14,413 nucleotides of DNA from Alphaproteobacteria bacterium (GCA_016777645.1 JADHRC010000028.1:1-14413), one strand, 5' to 3'; counted from the stretch's first letter, positions 6,774 to 14,365 are shown. Numbers and translations are program-made. The notes: a model not told the origin generated them from the sequence alone.

Positions 6774-8234
6774 ATGAATACTAAAGAATTAAATTTTGAA
6801 ATTCAAAATTTAGGTTTAAAAAACCCTCCTCTACTTAGCGAAGACGAACATCTCAAGTATGTAAATGATTGGAGAGGTCAGTATATTGGTAGAGCTGCAG
6901 CTGTTCTAAGGCCATCTAACACCTTAGAAGTATCTAATATAATGAAATTCGCCTTTGATAATAATATTCCTATCGTACCTCAAGGGGGTAATACTAGTTT
7001 ATGCGGAGCCGCAACTCCAGACAATACTGGGGATTCAATCATCGTATCTTTAGAAAAAATGAATAATGTCCGTCAATTTAATAAAAATGCTCAAACAATC
7101 ACAGTTGAATCGGGTATGATTTTATCACAAATACATGATGTAGTCGAAAAAGAGGGTTTATTCTTTCCATTAAGTTTAGGTGCTAAAGGTTCTTGCATGA
7201 TTGGTGGGAATTTATCTACTAATGCCGGTGGAGTAAATGTTTTGAAATATGGAAACACTAGAGAATTATGTTTGGGATTAGAGATTGTTTTACCTGATGG
7301 ACGAATAATGAATCTTCTTTCCGAACTTAAAAAAGATAACACAGGATATGATTTAAAAAATCTATTTATTGGAGCAGAAGGAACTCTTGGGATAATTACT
7401 GCTGCTACTATGAGATTATTTAGATTACCTAAAATGATTACAACACTGTTTGTAGAAGCTAACAAAATTTCTAATGCAGTCAAATTACTAAATGTTTTTA
7501 ATACCCACTTTCCAGATAGAATAGAGTCATTTGAGCTAATGCCAAAAGTTTTTTGGGAGGTAGCAAAAAACAATATAGAAAATATTAAATTACCTTTTGA
7601 AAATTTACCAGATATGGGTGTTTTAATTGACATATCAAGTTTTTCTAAAAGTGAAATTACCTCTAATGAAAATGGTCAACTCCCCATTATAAAATCAATT
7701 GAAAATATTCTAGAGGAATGCTTTGATCTTGAGCTAATCTCAAATGCAACTATTTGTAATAATGAGGCACAAAGAAAATCTTTGTGGTCAATAAGGGAAG
7801 CAGCAGCAGAGTCCGAAAAAAAAGAACTTGAAAATTCTAATCTTATTAAATGTTTAAAACATGATATATCTCTTCCAGTTGAATCAATAGATGATTTTCA
7901 TAAAGAAGCTCAAAAAATGATTTCAGAGTTCTTGCCAGATTTAAAGACAATTTATTTTGGTCATCTAGGTGACGGAAACCTTCATTATAATGTCTTCGGC
8001 AATGGATCTTTGCCCGACGGCTTCCAAGGTAAAAGCATCAATTTAACAACTGAACTTTATAAAATCGTACATAAGTATAATGGTTCTTTTTCTGCAGAAC
8101 ATGGTATTGGTCAGTTAAAAAAAAATAATTTAAAAAATCATAAAAACAAGACAGCTTATTCTCTAATGACTATTATAAAAAAACAGTTAGATCCAAAAGG
8201 AATAATGAACCCAGGAAAAGTTTTATTTTATTAA
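6774..8234 (+). CDS. FAD-binding oxidoreductase, GlcD / D-2-hydroxyacid dehydrogenase family
   Basis: The protein is 486 residues from the preferred start. The N-terminal half is a PCMH/VAO-type FAD domain: VPQGGNTSLCGA (68-79), LGAKGSCMIGGNLSTNAGG (135-153), LPDGRI, and FIGAEGTLGIIT (198-209). The C-terminal half is the FAD-oxidase C domain with GHLGDGNLHYN (396-406), whose histidines bind metal and substrate in relatives, AEHGIG (441-446), and a final DPKGIMNPGKV. This family includes D-2-hydroxyglutarate dehydrogenase, D-lactate dehydrogenase and glycolate oxidase subunit GlcD; the sequence alone does not settle the substrate. Alphaproteobacteria often place this gene beside sua5, as here. 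No GlcE, GlcF or FeS partner is adjacent, and the GlcG-like gene at 3194 is not in the same operon. lptD follows after 49 bases. Confidence 0.93.
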   Translation: MNTKELNFEIQNLGLKNPPLLSEDEHLKYVNDWRGQYIGRAAAVLRPSNTLEVSNIMKFAFDNNIPIVPQGGNTSLCGAATPDNTGDSIIVSLEKMNNVRQFNKNAQTITVESGMILSQIHDVVEKEGLFFPLSLGAKGSCMIGGNLSTNAGGVNVLKYGNTRELCLGLEIVLPDGRIMNLLSELKKDNTGYDLKNLFIGAEGTLGIITAATMRLFRLPKMITTLFVEANKISNAVKLLNVFNTHFPDRIESFELMPKVFWEVAKNNIENIKLPFENLPDMGVLIDISSFSKSEITSNENGQLPIIKSIENILEECFDLELISNATICNNEAQRKSLWSIREAAAESEKKELENSNLIKCLKHDISLPVESIDDFHKEAQKMISEFLPDLKTIYFGHLGDGNLHYNVFGNGSLPDGFQGKSINLTTELYKIVHKYNGSFSAEHGIGQLKKNNLKNHKNKTAYSLMTIIKKQLDPKGIMNPGKVLFY

Positions 8235-8283
8235 TTTTATAATTTAAAAACATTCCTACATCTTTACTAAACCAAGGGATAAA

Positions 8284-10461
8284 ATGAAATATATTAAATT
8301 TTTTTTGATTTTTATTTTCTTCATGAGTGGAAGCGCACTTAGTAAAGATCTTAAACAAACTTCATCCGATAGTGTAAACTTTACAAGTGACAGCCTAATA
8401 GTTGATGAAAAAACCCAAAAATTAATCGCAACTGGCAACGTTGTTATCACTAATAAAGGTCGTAAAATAACCTCAAATAAAGTTGAATACGATCAAAATA
8501 TAGACAAAGCTGTTGCCACTGGTTCCGTAATAATAAGAGAAAAAGATGGTTCGATTTATGAATCAGACAGTGTAGTACTAACAAATGAATTTAAATCAAT
8601 TGTAGCAATTCCTTTATACGGCGAATTAATTGATAGTTCGTTTATTAAAGCTAATAATTTTATAAAAAATGATATTGGTGAAAGTTTTTTTAAAGAAGGC
8701 ACTTATACGGCTTGTGAATGTGACTTCAAAAAAGGTACAAACCCTATTTGGAGGATAGAAACACAACAAATAAAACATGATCCTGTAACACAAACTGTTT
8801 ATCTTAAACATCCTGTAATGAAAATTTTTTCTTTGCCAGTATACTATCTCCCTTATTTAAGTTTTCCAGACTGGACTGTTAAAAGAAGATCTGGATTTTT
8901 AACCCCAGTTTATGGTTATTCGAAACAAAATAGATTCCACACTAAGATTCCTTATTATTATGCCCCTGAAAATGATCTAACCTGGGACATGACTTTTACA
9001 ACTCATCAAAACGGTAAAACAGGTCATGCAGATCAATTAAATGTTAGAAAAGAATTTCAAAACACATCATTAGAAACTAATATTTATAAGGGTAACTTAG
9101 ATACTAATAAATCAAATGGTGATAATGTATTTGGAATAAACCTCAAAGCTAGTTCTAATTTAGATAATCATTGGAAAATGACATTCGAGGGGAAATATGC
9201 CGATCAAGAAACTTTTATGAGAAGATATGGTTTTGATGGTAGCGATAGATATAAAAGCTATCTAAACTTAGAAAAAATTAAACCAAACTCAATTTCAAAA
9301 ATAGAAATATATAATATACAAAATTTAGATGAAACCAGTAGCGACAATGAACCAGTTATGGCTCCTTCTATTTCGCACCATATATTTGATAGTAATGAAA
9401 ATTATAACTATGATATCAAATTAAATGCCCACTCAATATATAATGATGAAAGTTATGATATAAAAAGATGGTCAGGTTTAGCTAAAATTAATAAAAAGAT
9501 AAATTTAGAAAATGTTATTTTAGAGGGTGACGCTAACTTTGGTCTAGATTTATATTCTATTCAAGGAAGACCCTCTACAGATAGTAATGACAATAGATAT
9601 ATTGATAGGCTTTCTTCAGGTTTTTCTATAGCTGCAAGTAATCAATACGGAATGACAGACCAAGATCTTAGTGTGATCATAGAACCTAAAATTCAATTTA
9701 GCTCAGTGATTTCTTCAGATAGAACAGATGAGGTACCAAACAGAGACTCATCTGAATTTAGATTAGATCAAGCTAATTTGTTTTTAAACAATCAATATCA
9801 AGGAAGAGATAATATTCAGCGAAGTGACAGAATAAATGCTGGATTCACCACTTATCTAATGAGTCAAAATATCGGTGAGGTAAATTTTTTTGTAGGCCAA
9901 AGTCAAAAAATTAGTGGAACACAAAATAATATAACTATAGCCAATAATGATAGACAATCTCATGTCATAAATTCTATAAATTGGAAACCAAATTCAACCT
10001 ATAATTTCTCTTGGTTTTCTTTATATAATCATCACAATTTCAAATCGGATACCTCTGATTTCTCTTTTAGCGGATCCCTAAATGGCTGGGGTTATTCAGC
10101 AAACCATAGATCTGTTGATGGAGATTTTGTATCTAACGGTACTGATAGAGAAGAGTTAGCAATTGGAATTTCAAAAAATTTTTCAAATTGGAAAACAAGC
10201 TATTCAAGGACTTATGATTTAAATAATAACAAAGAAGAAATGATATCAGAAACCTTAGGCTTAGAATACACTGGTGATGGATACATGTTTGGAAATTGTT
10301 TAACTGTATTATTTCAGTACAAAAGCTCAGGTGGAGTGGTAGATAGAGATTTAATCCCTGAAGATTCTATATACTTAACATTTAATTTTAGAAATTTGGG
10401 TGCTTATCAATGGCAACCAAAGGAAATAAACAAAGCTTTAAATAAAAATTTAAGATATTAA
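8284..10461 (+). CDS. lptD: LPS-assembly protein LptD (OstA/Imp)
   Basis: The 725-residue protein begins with a signal peptide (hydrophobic core about 5-19, likely cleavage around residues 20-21). An OstA/LptA-like beta-jellyroll follows (about 33-125; ATGNVVI and ATGSVII repeats), then a long aromatic-rich beta-strand region typical of the LptD barrel, with PVYYLPYLSFPDWTVKRRSG at about 185-204. It inserts LPS into the outer leaflet of the outer membrane together with LptE. Mature cysteines are C144 and C146 (a C-E-C pair after the jellyroll) and C672 near the C-terminus, so disulfides linking the N-terminal domain to the barrel, as in E. coli, are possible. An AAGGGA ribosome-binding site lies just upstream of the ATG. 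The usual downstream surA-pdxA-ksgA cluster is absent: the stop overlaps that of a minus-strand gene. No lptF/lptG is upstream. Confidence 0.95.
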   Translation: MKYIKFFLIFIFFMSGSALSKDLKQTSSDSVNFTSDSLIVDEKTQKLIATGNVVITNKGRKITSNKVEYDQNIDKAVATGSVIIREKDGSIYESDSVVLTNEFKSIVAIPLYGELIDSSFIKANNFIKNDIGESFFKEGTYTACECDFKKGTNPIWRIETQQIKHDPVTQTVYLKHPVMKIFSLPVYYLPYLSFPDWTVKRRSGFLTPVYGYSKQNRFHTKIPYYYAPENDLTWDMTFTTHQNGKTGHADQLNVRKEFQNTSLETNIYKGNLDTNKSNGDNVFGINLKASSNLDNHWKMTFEGKYADQETFMRRYGFDGSDRYKSYLNLEKIKPNSISKIEIYNIQNLDETSSDNEPVMAPSISHHIFDSNENYNYDIKLNAHSIYNDESYDIKRWSGLAKINKKINLENVILEGDANFGLDLYSIQGRPSTDSNDNRYIDRLSSGFSIAASNQYGMTDQDLSVIIEPKIQFSSVISSDRTDEVPNRDSSEFRLDQANLFLNNQYQGRDNIQRSDRINAGFTTYLMSQNIGEVNFFVGQSQKISGTQNNITIANNDRQSHVINSINWKPNSTYNFSWFSLYNHHNFKSDTSDFSFSGSLNGWGYSANHRSVDGDFVSNGTDREELAIGISKNFSNWKTSYSRTYDLNNNKEEMISETLGLEYTGDGYMFGNCLTVLFQYKSSGGVVDRDLIPEDSIYLTFNFRNLGAYQWQPKEINKALNKNLRY

Positions 10462-11033
10462 TCAAAAACATATACAAATTTGTTTAATAATTCTTTAGCT
10501 AGTTCACGATTGAAATTATTTGGAACTCTAAACATAGCCTGTCTTCCGCAACAGTCAGATTTAGGTATTATGTCTTCAACGATATGATAATATCCTCTAT
10601 CAACGTAATCATCAAAAAAAATTATGGTGCCTTCATCTGCACACATTATACTATAAAGAAAACAAGCGACTCTAAACCTACCATCTATAAGTATTAAATC
10701 TGCTTTTAAATTAAAATTCCAAACCCCACTTATGTAATCAAAGAATTTATCACGGTGTATATATGATTTCGGACGCCCCCAATTCTCTAATTCACCTAAA
10801 TCAACCCAATTAATTATAATGTCTTCTTTTCGTCTTAAAACATCAATTGTATTTATCCATTTTTTGTCTGTATCTACAGCCACTATTTTTGCTTTTGTAT
10901 TATTAATCAAATAACGAGTTGAGTTACCAACTCCGTATTCAAAATAAACATCACAATTTTTTACATATTTTTTAAATAGAGAGTCATCTCCATCAAAAAG
11001 TATCATTTTATCATTGATATTTTTTGACATCAT
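10458..11033 (-). CDS. Putative SAM-dependent methyltransferase-like protein (Rossmann fold)
   Basis: The 191-residue protein has the outline of a class I SAM-dependent methyltransferase. YFEYGVGNSTRYL (30-42) resembles motif I (ExGxG), VAVDTD (51-56) supplies an acidic residue at the end of strand 2, ILIDGRFRVACF (114-125) and IIFFDDYVDRGYY (137-149) follow in the order expected for later core strands. The DGRFR segment is seen in uncharacterised bacterial proteins near polysaccharide genes, so a role in modifying a surface sugar is possible but not shown. The substrate is unknown. It begins with two consecutive ATG codons, and the first overlaps the stop of a 44-codon ORF (ATGA). At the other end it overlaps the lptD stop by four bases in convergent orientation. 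Confidence 0.62.
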   Translation of the reverse strand: MMSKNINDKMILFDGDDSLFKKYVKNCDVYFEYGVGNSTRYLINNTKAKIVAVDTDKKWINTIDVLRRKEDIIINWVDLGELENWGRPKSYIHRDKFFDYISGVWNFNLKADLILIDGRFRVACFLYSIMCADEGTIIFFDDYVDRGYYHIVEDIIPKSDCCGRQAMFRVPNNFNRELAKELLNKFVYVFD

Positions 11034-11164
11034 TTATTCAGATCTCTAATGACAGCAAAAAATTTAAACCAAGTTAATCTTAGCTTGCCAAAAAGACTTT
11101 TATTTTTTTTCAGATCATTAAATTTCTTAATTCCACATTCAGTTTTAATTTTAAATCTATTCAT
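11030..11164 (-). CDS. Small unrecognised ORF, 44 residues, coupled to the downstream methyltransferase-like gene
   Basis: An ATG at 11164 opens 44 codons, MNRFKIKTECGIKKFNDLKK and onward, ending in TGA inside the ATGATG start of the next gene. The peptide is basic, with a hydrophobic/aromatic stretch near residues 31-39 (TWFKFFAVI), and I recognise no family. The ATGA overlap is the same coupling seen twice elsewhere in this window. No clear ribosome-binding site precedes it. The frame stays open five codons upstream of the ATG before a TAA, so it could also be the tail of a decayed gene. It fills most of the gap between the two methyltransferase-like genes. Confidence 0.35.
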   Translation of the reverse strand: MNRFKIKTECGIKKFNDLKKNKSLFGKLRLTWFKFFAVIRDLNK

Positions 11165-11220
11165 ATCGTGACCATATTTTTATTAATAAATACTTCATAA
11201 CATATGAAAATTTATTTTTT

Positions 11221-11856
11221 CTATTGTTTTTTCAAAATAACAATATCCTTTTCAGGATAATCAGTTAACCAGTTTCTTTGATATGCAATAATTTCAAAAG
11301 TTTTTTGTGTATAAAAAACAACGTGAGTTGGGTCCCTTCTATAATGCCATTTTTCAAATGAATTACGTTTATCCATAAAAGAAGTCATAACAGCTAAAAA
11401 AGAATTTTTTAATAAAATACTATCAATTTTTTTAAATTCCTCATATGGATTAAAAAAATGTTCAACAGCCTCTGAACATGTAATAAAATTAAACTTTCTT
11501 AAGAATATAGAATTATCTGGGAAAAAAATAGGATCATATAATTGAATTTTGAAGCCATCTTGTATCAATATATGAGCCAAAGCTGGTGCATATCCACATC
11601 CATAATCCAAACCTAAATCTTGATTGGAAATTTTATCTTTAATAGGGTTAACTAACCTCAATAAGAAATTTCTATAAGCGCTGTCGTCTATATTATTATT
11701 ATGTTTTAAATAATGTTTTTTTTCTGCATCAAACGTAATGAAATTTTTGGAGTCAAGTAGTTTAGCCTCACAAACTTGACACTCCCAATAAAGCATTTTT
11801 TCAATTTCAGCGTAAAAAATAACATTATTATTTTTGCAAACAGTACATATTTCCAT
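11221..11856 (-). CDS. Class I SAM-dependent methyltransferase with N-terminal zinc-ribbon-like motif
   Basis: The 211-residue protein begins with two CxxC pairs (C4/C7 and C26/C29), likely a small zinc ribbon. A methyltransferase core follows: LDYGCGYAPAL (83-93) is motif I for SAM binding, LYDPIF (106-111) ends strand 2, and SEAVEHFFNP (128-137) is the post-strand-4 motif. A conserved-looking WHYRRDPTHVVFYT (170-183) follows, typical of Methyltransf_23-like proteins in marine proteobacteria. The HNN segment near 52-54 also occurs in such proteins. The substrate is not known. It is encoded on the minus strand with the other methyltransferase-like gene, 56 bases before the 44-codon ORF, and diverges from the DUF3429 gene, with about 70 bases holding both promoters. 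The fold is clear; the biological role is not. Confidence 0.82.
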   Translation of the reverse strand: MEICTVCKNNNVIFYAEIEKMLYWECQVCEAKLLDSKNFITFDAEKKHYLKHNNNIDDSAYRNFLLRLVNPIKDKISNQDLGLDYGCGYAPALAHILIQDGFKIQLYDPIFFPDNSIFLRKFNFITCSEAVEHFFNPYEEFKKIDSILLKNSFLAVMTSFMDKRNSFEKWHYRRDPTHVVFYTQKTFEIIAYQRNWLTDYPEKDIVILKKQ

Positions 11857-11929
11857 TATTGATAAACATATAAATTTAAATAAATTAAATTCTTACTAGA
11901 TCAGAATTTTGATTAAAAAACAAAAAATT

Positions 11930-12409
11930 ATGAAAAATAATCTAAAGCAAATCCTCTTATTTAATAGTTCTCAAAAAATAATGATTATACTGGGAATTTT
12001 AGGTTTATTTCCATTTTTCTTCGGTCTTGTTGAATTATATTTTAATAGAAATGAGCTAATATTTAACATTAATATACCTAAATACTATGGAGCTATTATT
12101 TTGACATTTATTGGCTCAAAATATTGGGGCATAATATTAACCATAGGTGATCAAAACAAAATCTCGGATAGACTGAAAAATCAAATTATCATTTGGTCAA
12201 TAATACCTTCAACTTTAGGAATAATATCATTATCATTACAGACTTCATTAAGCTTTTTTGTTTTAGTACTAGGTTTTATATCATGCCAAATAATTGATGA
12301 ATTATTATACAAGCCCTTAAACTTTGCTCATTGGTATATTTGTTTAAGACGTTTATTAACATTTTTAGTTACAACTATTTTAATATTTTCTTTCATAATC
12401 ATCAGTTAA
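11930..12409 (+). CDS. DUF3429 (TMEM69-like) integral membrane protein
   Basis: From the ATG at 11930 the protein has 159 residues and about five hydrophobic helices (near 18-38, 52-73, 86-104, 107-124 and 139-158). The pattern LGILGLFPFFFG, YGAIILTFIGSKYWG, WSIIPSTLGIISL and the C-terminal WYICLRRLLTFLV matches DUF3429 proteins, whose function is unknown. An in-frame TTG at 11909 would add seven lysine-rich residues; ATG is preferred, although neither has a clear ribosome-binding site. It is separated by four bases from the photolyase-like gene, which lacks its own ribosome-binding site, so the pair is probably coupled. DUF3429 genes often occur near photolyase genes in marine bacteria, which I recall from general knowledge rather than from this sequence. 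Confidence 0.75.
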   Translation: MKNNLKQILLFNSSQKIMIILGILGLFPFFFGLVELYFNRNELIFNINIPKYYGAIILTFIGSKYWGIILTIGDQNKISDRLKNQIIIWSIIPSTLGIISLSLQTSLSFFVLVLGFISCQIIDELLYKPLNFAHWYICLRRLLTFLVTTILIFSFIIIS

Positions 12410-12413
12410 AAAT

Positions 12414-13562
12414 ATGAATTATTTTCCAACAACAAAAAAAGAAATATTAAAAAATCTAGAGGATTTTAGTAAAAATGAAATTTTAAATTATTCCTCAAAT
12501 AGAAATTATGATTTAGGAATTCCTCATAAAAATGTTTCAAAATTATCACCTTATATTAGAAGACGATTTATAAGTGAAGAAGAAGTAATGAGCATTATCT
12601 TGAAAGATAACGAAATTAATAAAATTGAAAAATTTATCGAAGAAATATTTTGGAGAACATATTGGAGAGGCTGGCTTGAGACACACCCATGGATTTATAA
12701 TGAATATTTAAAAAACAATGAGACGAAAGATCTCCTTAAAAAAACTGGTATAAAATGTTTTGACCACTGGGTTGATGAATTATTAGAAACAGGTTATCTT
12801 CATAACCATGCCAGGATGTGGTTTGCAAGTATATGGATATTTACATTAGGTTATAGTTGGCAGTCTGGGGCTAAATTTTTTGAAAATAATTTATTAGACT
12901 TTTGTCCTGCATCAAACACTCTTGGTTGGAGATGGGTTGCAGGCATACAAACTATAGGAAAACCATATATTGCGAGAGCTGAAAATATAAGGGATTTTAC
13001 TAAAAATAGATTTTATCCCAAGGATCAATTAAATAATACTCCAAACTATAGTTTTGAAAACTTTTCAAATGGTAAGGCCAGTAAATTTCTAGAACCTAAA
13101 ACTATTCCCTTCGAAGATCTGACTAAAGTAGGATTAATTTTAAATAATAATGACCTCTCACTAAATAAAGTTTTAGATAAAAAAGGTATTAAATATAATT
13201 GTTGTTTATGGTCAACAAATAATCAAAATCCGATTATAAATAATTTTCAAAAATTATTGTACGAAGATGTTTGCAATAATTTAAATGGAGTTACTCTAAT
13301 AAGTGATTTTGAAACAATATTTCATTGGATACAAAACAAAGGAATTAAAAATTTAATATTACCTTATGAAACAGTAGGTAATAAAATTTTTTCTAATCGT
13401 GACTTTTTAAATAAATTAGAATTACTAGAAGTAAGTTATTACTTTTATCTAAGAGAATGGGATCAAAATGCCTTTCCTCATTGTACTAGGGGATTTTTTA
13501 ATTTTAAAAAAATGATTAATGAACTCATAAATCATAAAAATATATTTATTAATGCTCTGTAG
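12414..13562 (+). CDS. Photolyase/cryptochrome-like protein with the FAD-binding domain first
   Basis: The 382-residue protein starts directly in a photolyase FAD-binding domain (about 30-205): VSKLSPYIRRRFISEEE (41-57), FIEEIFWRTYWRGWLE (74-89), YLHNHARMWFAS (128-139) and LDFCPASNTLGWRWVAG (161-177). Compared with E. coli photolyase, D162, N168 and W172 align with D372, N378 and W382, while D374 is replaced by C164. The usual N-terminal antenna-type alpha/beta domain is missing. Instead, residues about 235-370 look like alternating strands and helices (VGLILNNND, GVTLISD, NLILPYETVG, VSYYFYLREWD) ending FPHCTRGFFNFKK. The protein may be a DNA-repair photolyase, a light sensor, or another flavoprotein. 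It follows the DUF3429 gene by four bases and overlaps convergent yhbY by 14. Confidence 0.82.
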   Translation: MNYFPTTKKEILKNLEDFSKNEILNYSSNRNYDLGIPHKNVSKLSPYIRRRFISEEEVMSIILKDNEINKIEKFIEEIFWRTYWRGWLETHPWIYNEYLKNNETKDLLKKTGIKCFDHWVDELLETGYLHNHARMWFASIWIFTLGYSWQSGAKFFENNLLDFCPASNTLGWRWVAGIQTIGKPYIARAENIRDFTKNRFYPKDQLNNTPNYSFENFSNGKASKFLEPKTIPFEDLTKVGLILNNNDLSLNKVLDKKGIKYNCCLWSTNNQNPIINNFQKLLYEDVCNNLNGVTLISDFETIFHWIQNKGIKNLILPYETVGNKIFSNRDFLNKLELLEVSYYFYLREWDQNAFPHCTRGFFNFKKMINELINHKNIFINAL

Positions 13563-13833
13563 GTTTTGGACGGTAAAGCACTGTTATAAAACCTATTTGA
13601 TGTATTACTATCGCGCCCAACTGCTCTTTTATTTTAATACAGTGTGCATTACGTAAGTTTTTATCTGATTGTCTTATACGTATTTTTATCAATTCGTGGG
13701 CACTTAGGGCAACATCAATTTCTGCTAAAACAGCATCAGTAAGACCGTGTTGACCAATTAAAACAAACGGCTTTAATAAGTATGCTTTTTTACGTAACTC
13801 TCTCTTTTTTAAATTAGAAAGGTCTTTATTCAT
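13549..13833 (-). CDS. yhbY: Ribosome-assembly RNA-binding protein YhbY (CRM domain)
   Basis: The 94-residue protein is a single CRS1-YhbY domain: LKKRELRKKAYLLKP (8-22), the GxxG loop GQHG (27-30), then LTDAVLAEIDVALSAHELIKIRI (31-53), and a final IGFITVLYRP (80-89). YhbY binds pre-50S particles in E. coli and related CRM proteins bind structured RNA. Length and motif order match the family. A GTAGGTG ribosome-binding site precedes the ATG by about six bases. The C-terminus overlaps the 3' end of the photolyase-like gene by 14 bases in convergent orientation. In many bacteria yhbY sits near ftsH/rlmE or greA; here the upstream neighbours are a small secreted-protein gene and glmS. Confidence 0.93.
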   Translation of the reverse strand: MNKDLSNLKKRELRKKAYLLKPFVLIGQHGLTDAVLAEIDVALSAHELIKIRIRQSDKNLRNAHCIKIKEQLGAIVIHQIGFITVLYRPKPTEH

Positions 13834-13866
13834 AATAACACCTACTTTAAATGGATTTTGTACCTA

Positions 13867-13895
13867 ATTAACAATGTGTTTACTATTTTTGTAAA
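13867..13895 (-). promoter_or_regulatory. Candidate promoter for yhbY
   Basis: On the minus strand TTTACA (13890-13895) is followed after 17 bases by GTTAAT (13867-13872), matching the -35 at 5 of 6 and the -10 at 4 of 6 positions. It would start transcription roughly 25 bases before the yhbY ATG at 13833. The rest of the 170-base gap up to 14004 is AT-rich and holds no ORF or strong hairpin that I can see. Motif evidence only. Confidence 0.33.
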
Positions 13896-14004
13896 GAGAA
13901 AACAATTTCTAGTTTCTTTATGCTTAAGTTTATAGTTTCAAAGTTATTATATTATGATTAGATAAAGTAACAAACTTAATATTAACAAAACCCAAAATAT
14001 AGCT

Positions 14005-14217
14005 TCATTTCTTTTTATTATTTTTCTCACTACAATTCAAAAATAATTCAACAGATGTTTCATTAATATATTCTTCACACTTTTTAAATGAATTTAACAA
14101 AAGTTTTTTTTCAATAAGTTTTCTTTTATGTTGATCATAATCAAATTTATCTTTTTCAGATAAAGAAGGGAAAGATGGAAAAACAAAAACTAATGTTATA
14201 ATTAATAATTTATTCAT
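14005..14217 (-). CDS. Small putative secreted/periplasmic protein, unrecognised
   Basis: The 70-residue protein starts MNKLLIITLVFVFPSFPSLS, a short positively charged start followed by a hydrophobic core, consistent with a signal peptide cleaved near residue 20. The mature part is highly charged, rich in lysine and glutamate, with two cysteines (C47 and C62) that could form a disulfide, and ends in a lysine run. I do not recognise a family. No clear ribosome-binding site precedes the ATG; the sequence upstream is taken up by a possible 25-codon ORF ending six bases before. It lies between glmS and yhbY on the same strand. A real secreted protein is plausible; a lipoprotein is not supported because no lipobox cysteine is present. 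Confidence 0.55.
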   Translation of the reverse strand: MNKLLIITLVFVFPSFPSLSEKDKFDYDQHKRKLIEKKLLLNSFKKCEEYINETSVELFLNCSEKNNKKK

Positions 14218-14223
14218 TTTTTA

Positions 14224-14301
14224 TTATAACCAATAAATAATAAAAAATAGAAAAAAACTTATCCCAATCATAATTAGAAATTTTTTATATACTTCCAACA
14301 T
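14224..14301 (-). CDS. Possible 25-residue single-pass membrane peptide
   Basis: An ATG at 14301 opens 25 codons: MLEVYKKFLIMIGIS, then a run of phenylalanine, isoleucine, tyrosine, tryptophan and leucine up to the stop. The composition, a short charged head followed by about 17 hydrophobic residues, resembles known bacterial small membrane proteins. An AGAG lies about six bases before the ATG. The stop is six bases before the start of the 70-residue gene, so the two could share a message. AT-rich DNA often produces hydrophobic chance ORFs of this size, so confidence is low. Confidence 0.3.
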   Translation of the reverse strand: MLEVYKKFLIMIGISFFLFFIIYWL

Positions 14302-14365
14302 ATTAGCTCTATTTATACCCTAAAAGTTTACAAATAATTTATAATCGCAATACGTATTTCTAAAT

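Noticed and set aside
7091..7633. A 180-codon ORF on the minus strand inside the FAD oxidoreductase gene.
   Set aside because: It is a shadow of a clearly conserved gene in the opposite strand and its translation resembles no protein.
13891..13920. Imperfect inverted repeat (TAAAGAGAAA with TTTCTTTA) upstream of yhbY as a regulatory hairpin.
   Set aside because: Weak A-T pairing with a bulge; not distinguishable from low-complexity background.
14350..14359. Palindrome AATACGTATT downstream of glmS as a terminator or operator.
   Set aside because: Too short, no loop, no T-run; such palindromes are expected by chance.
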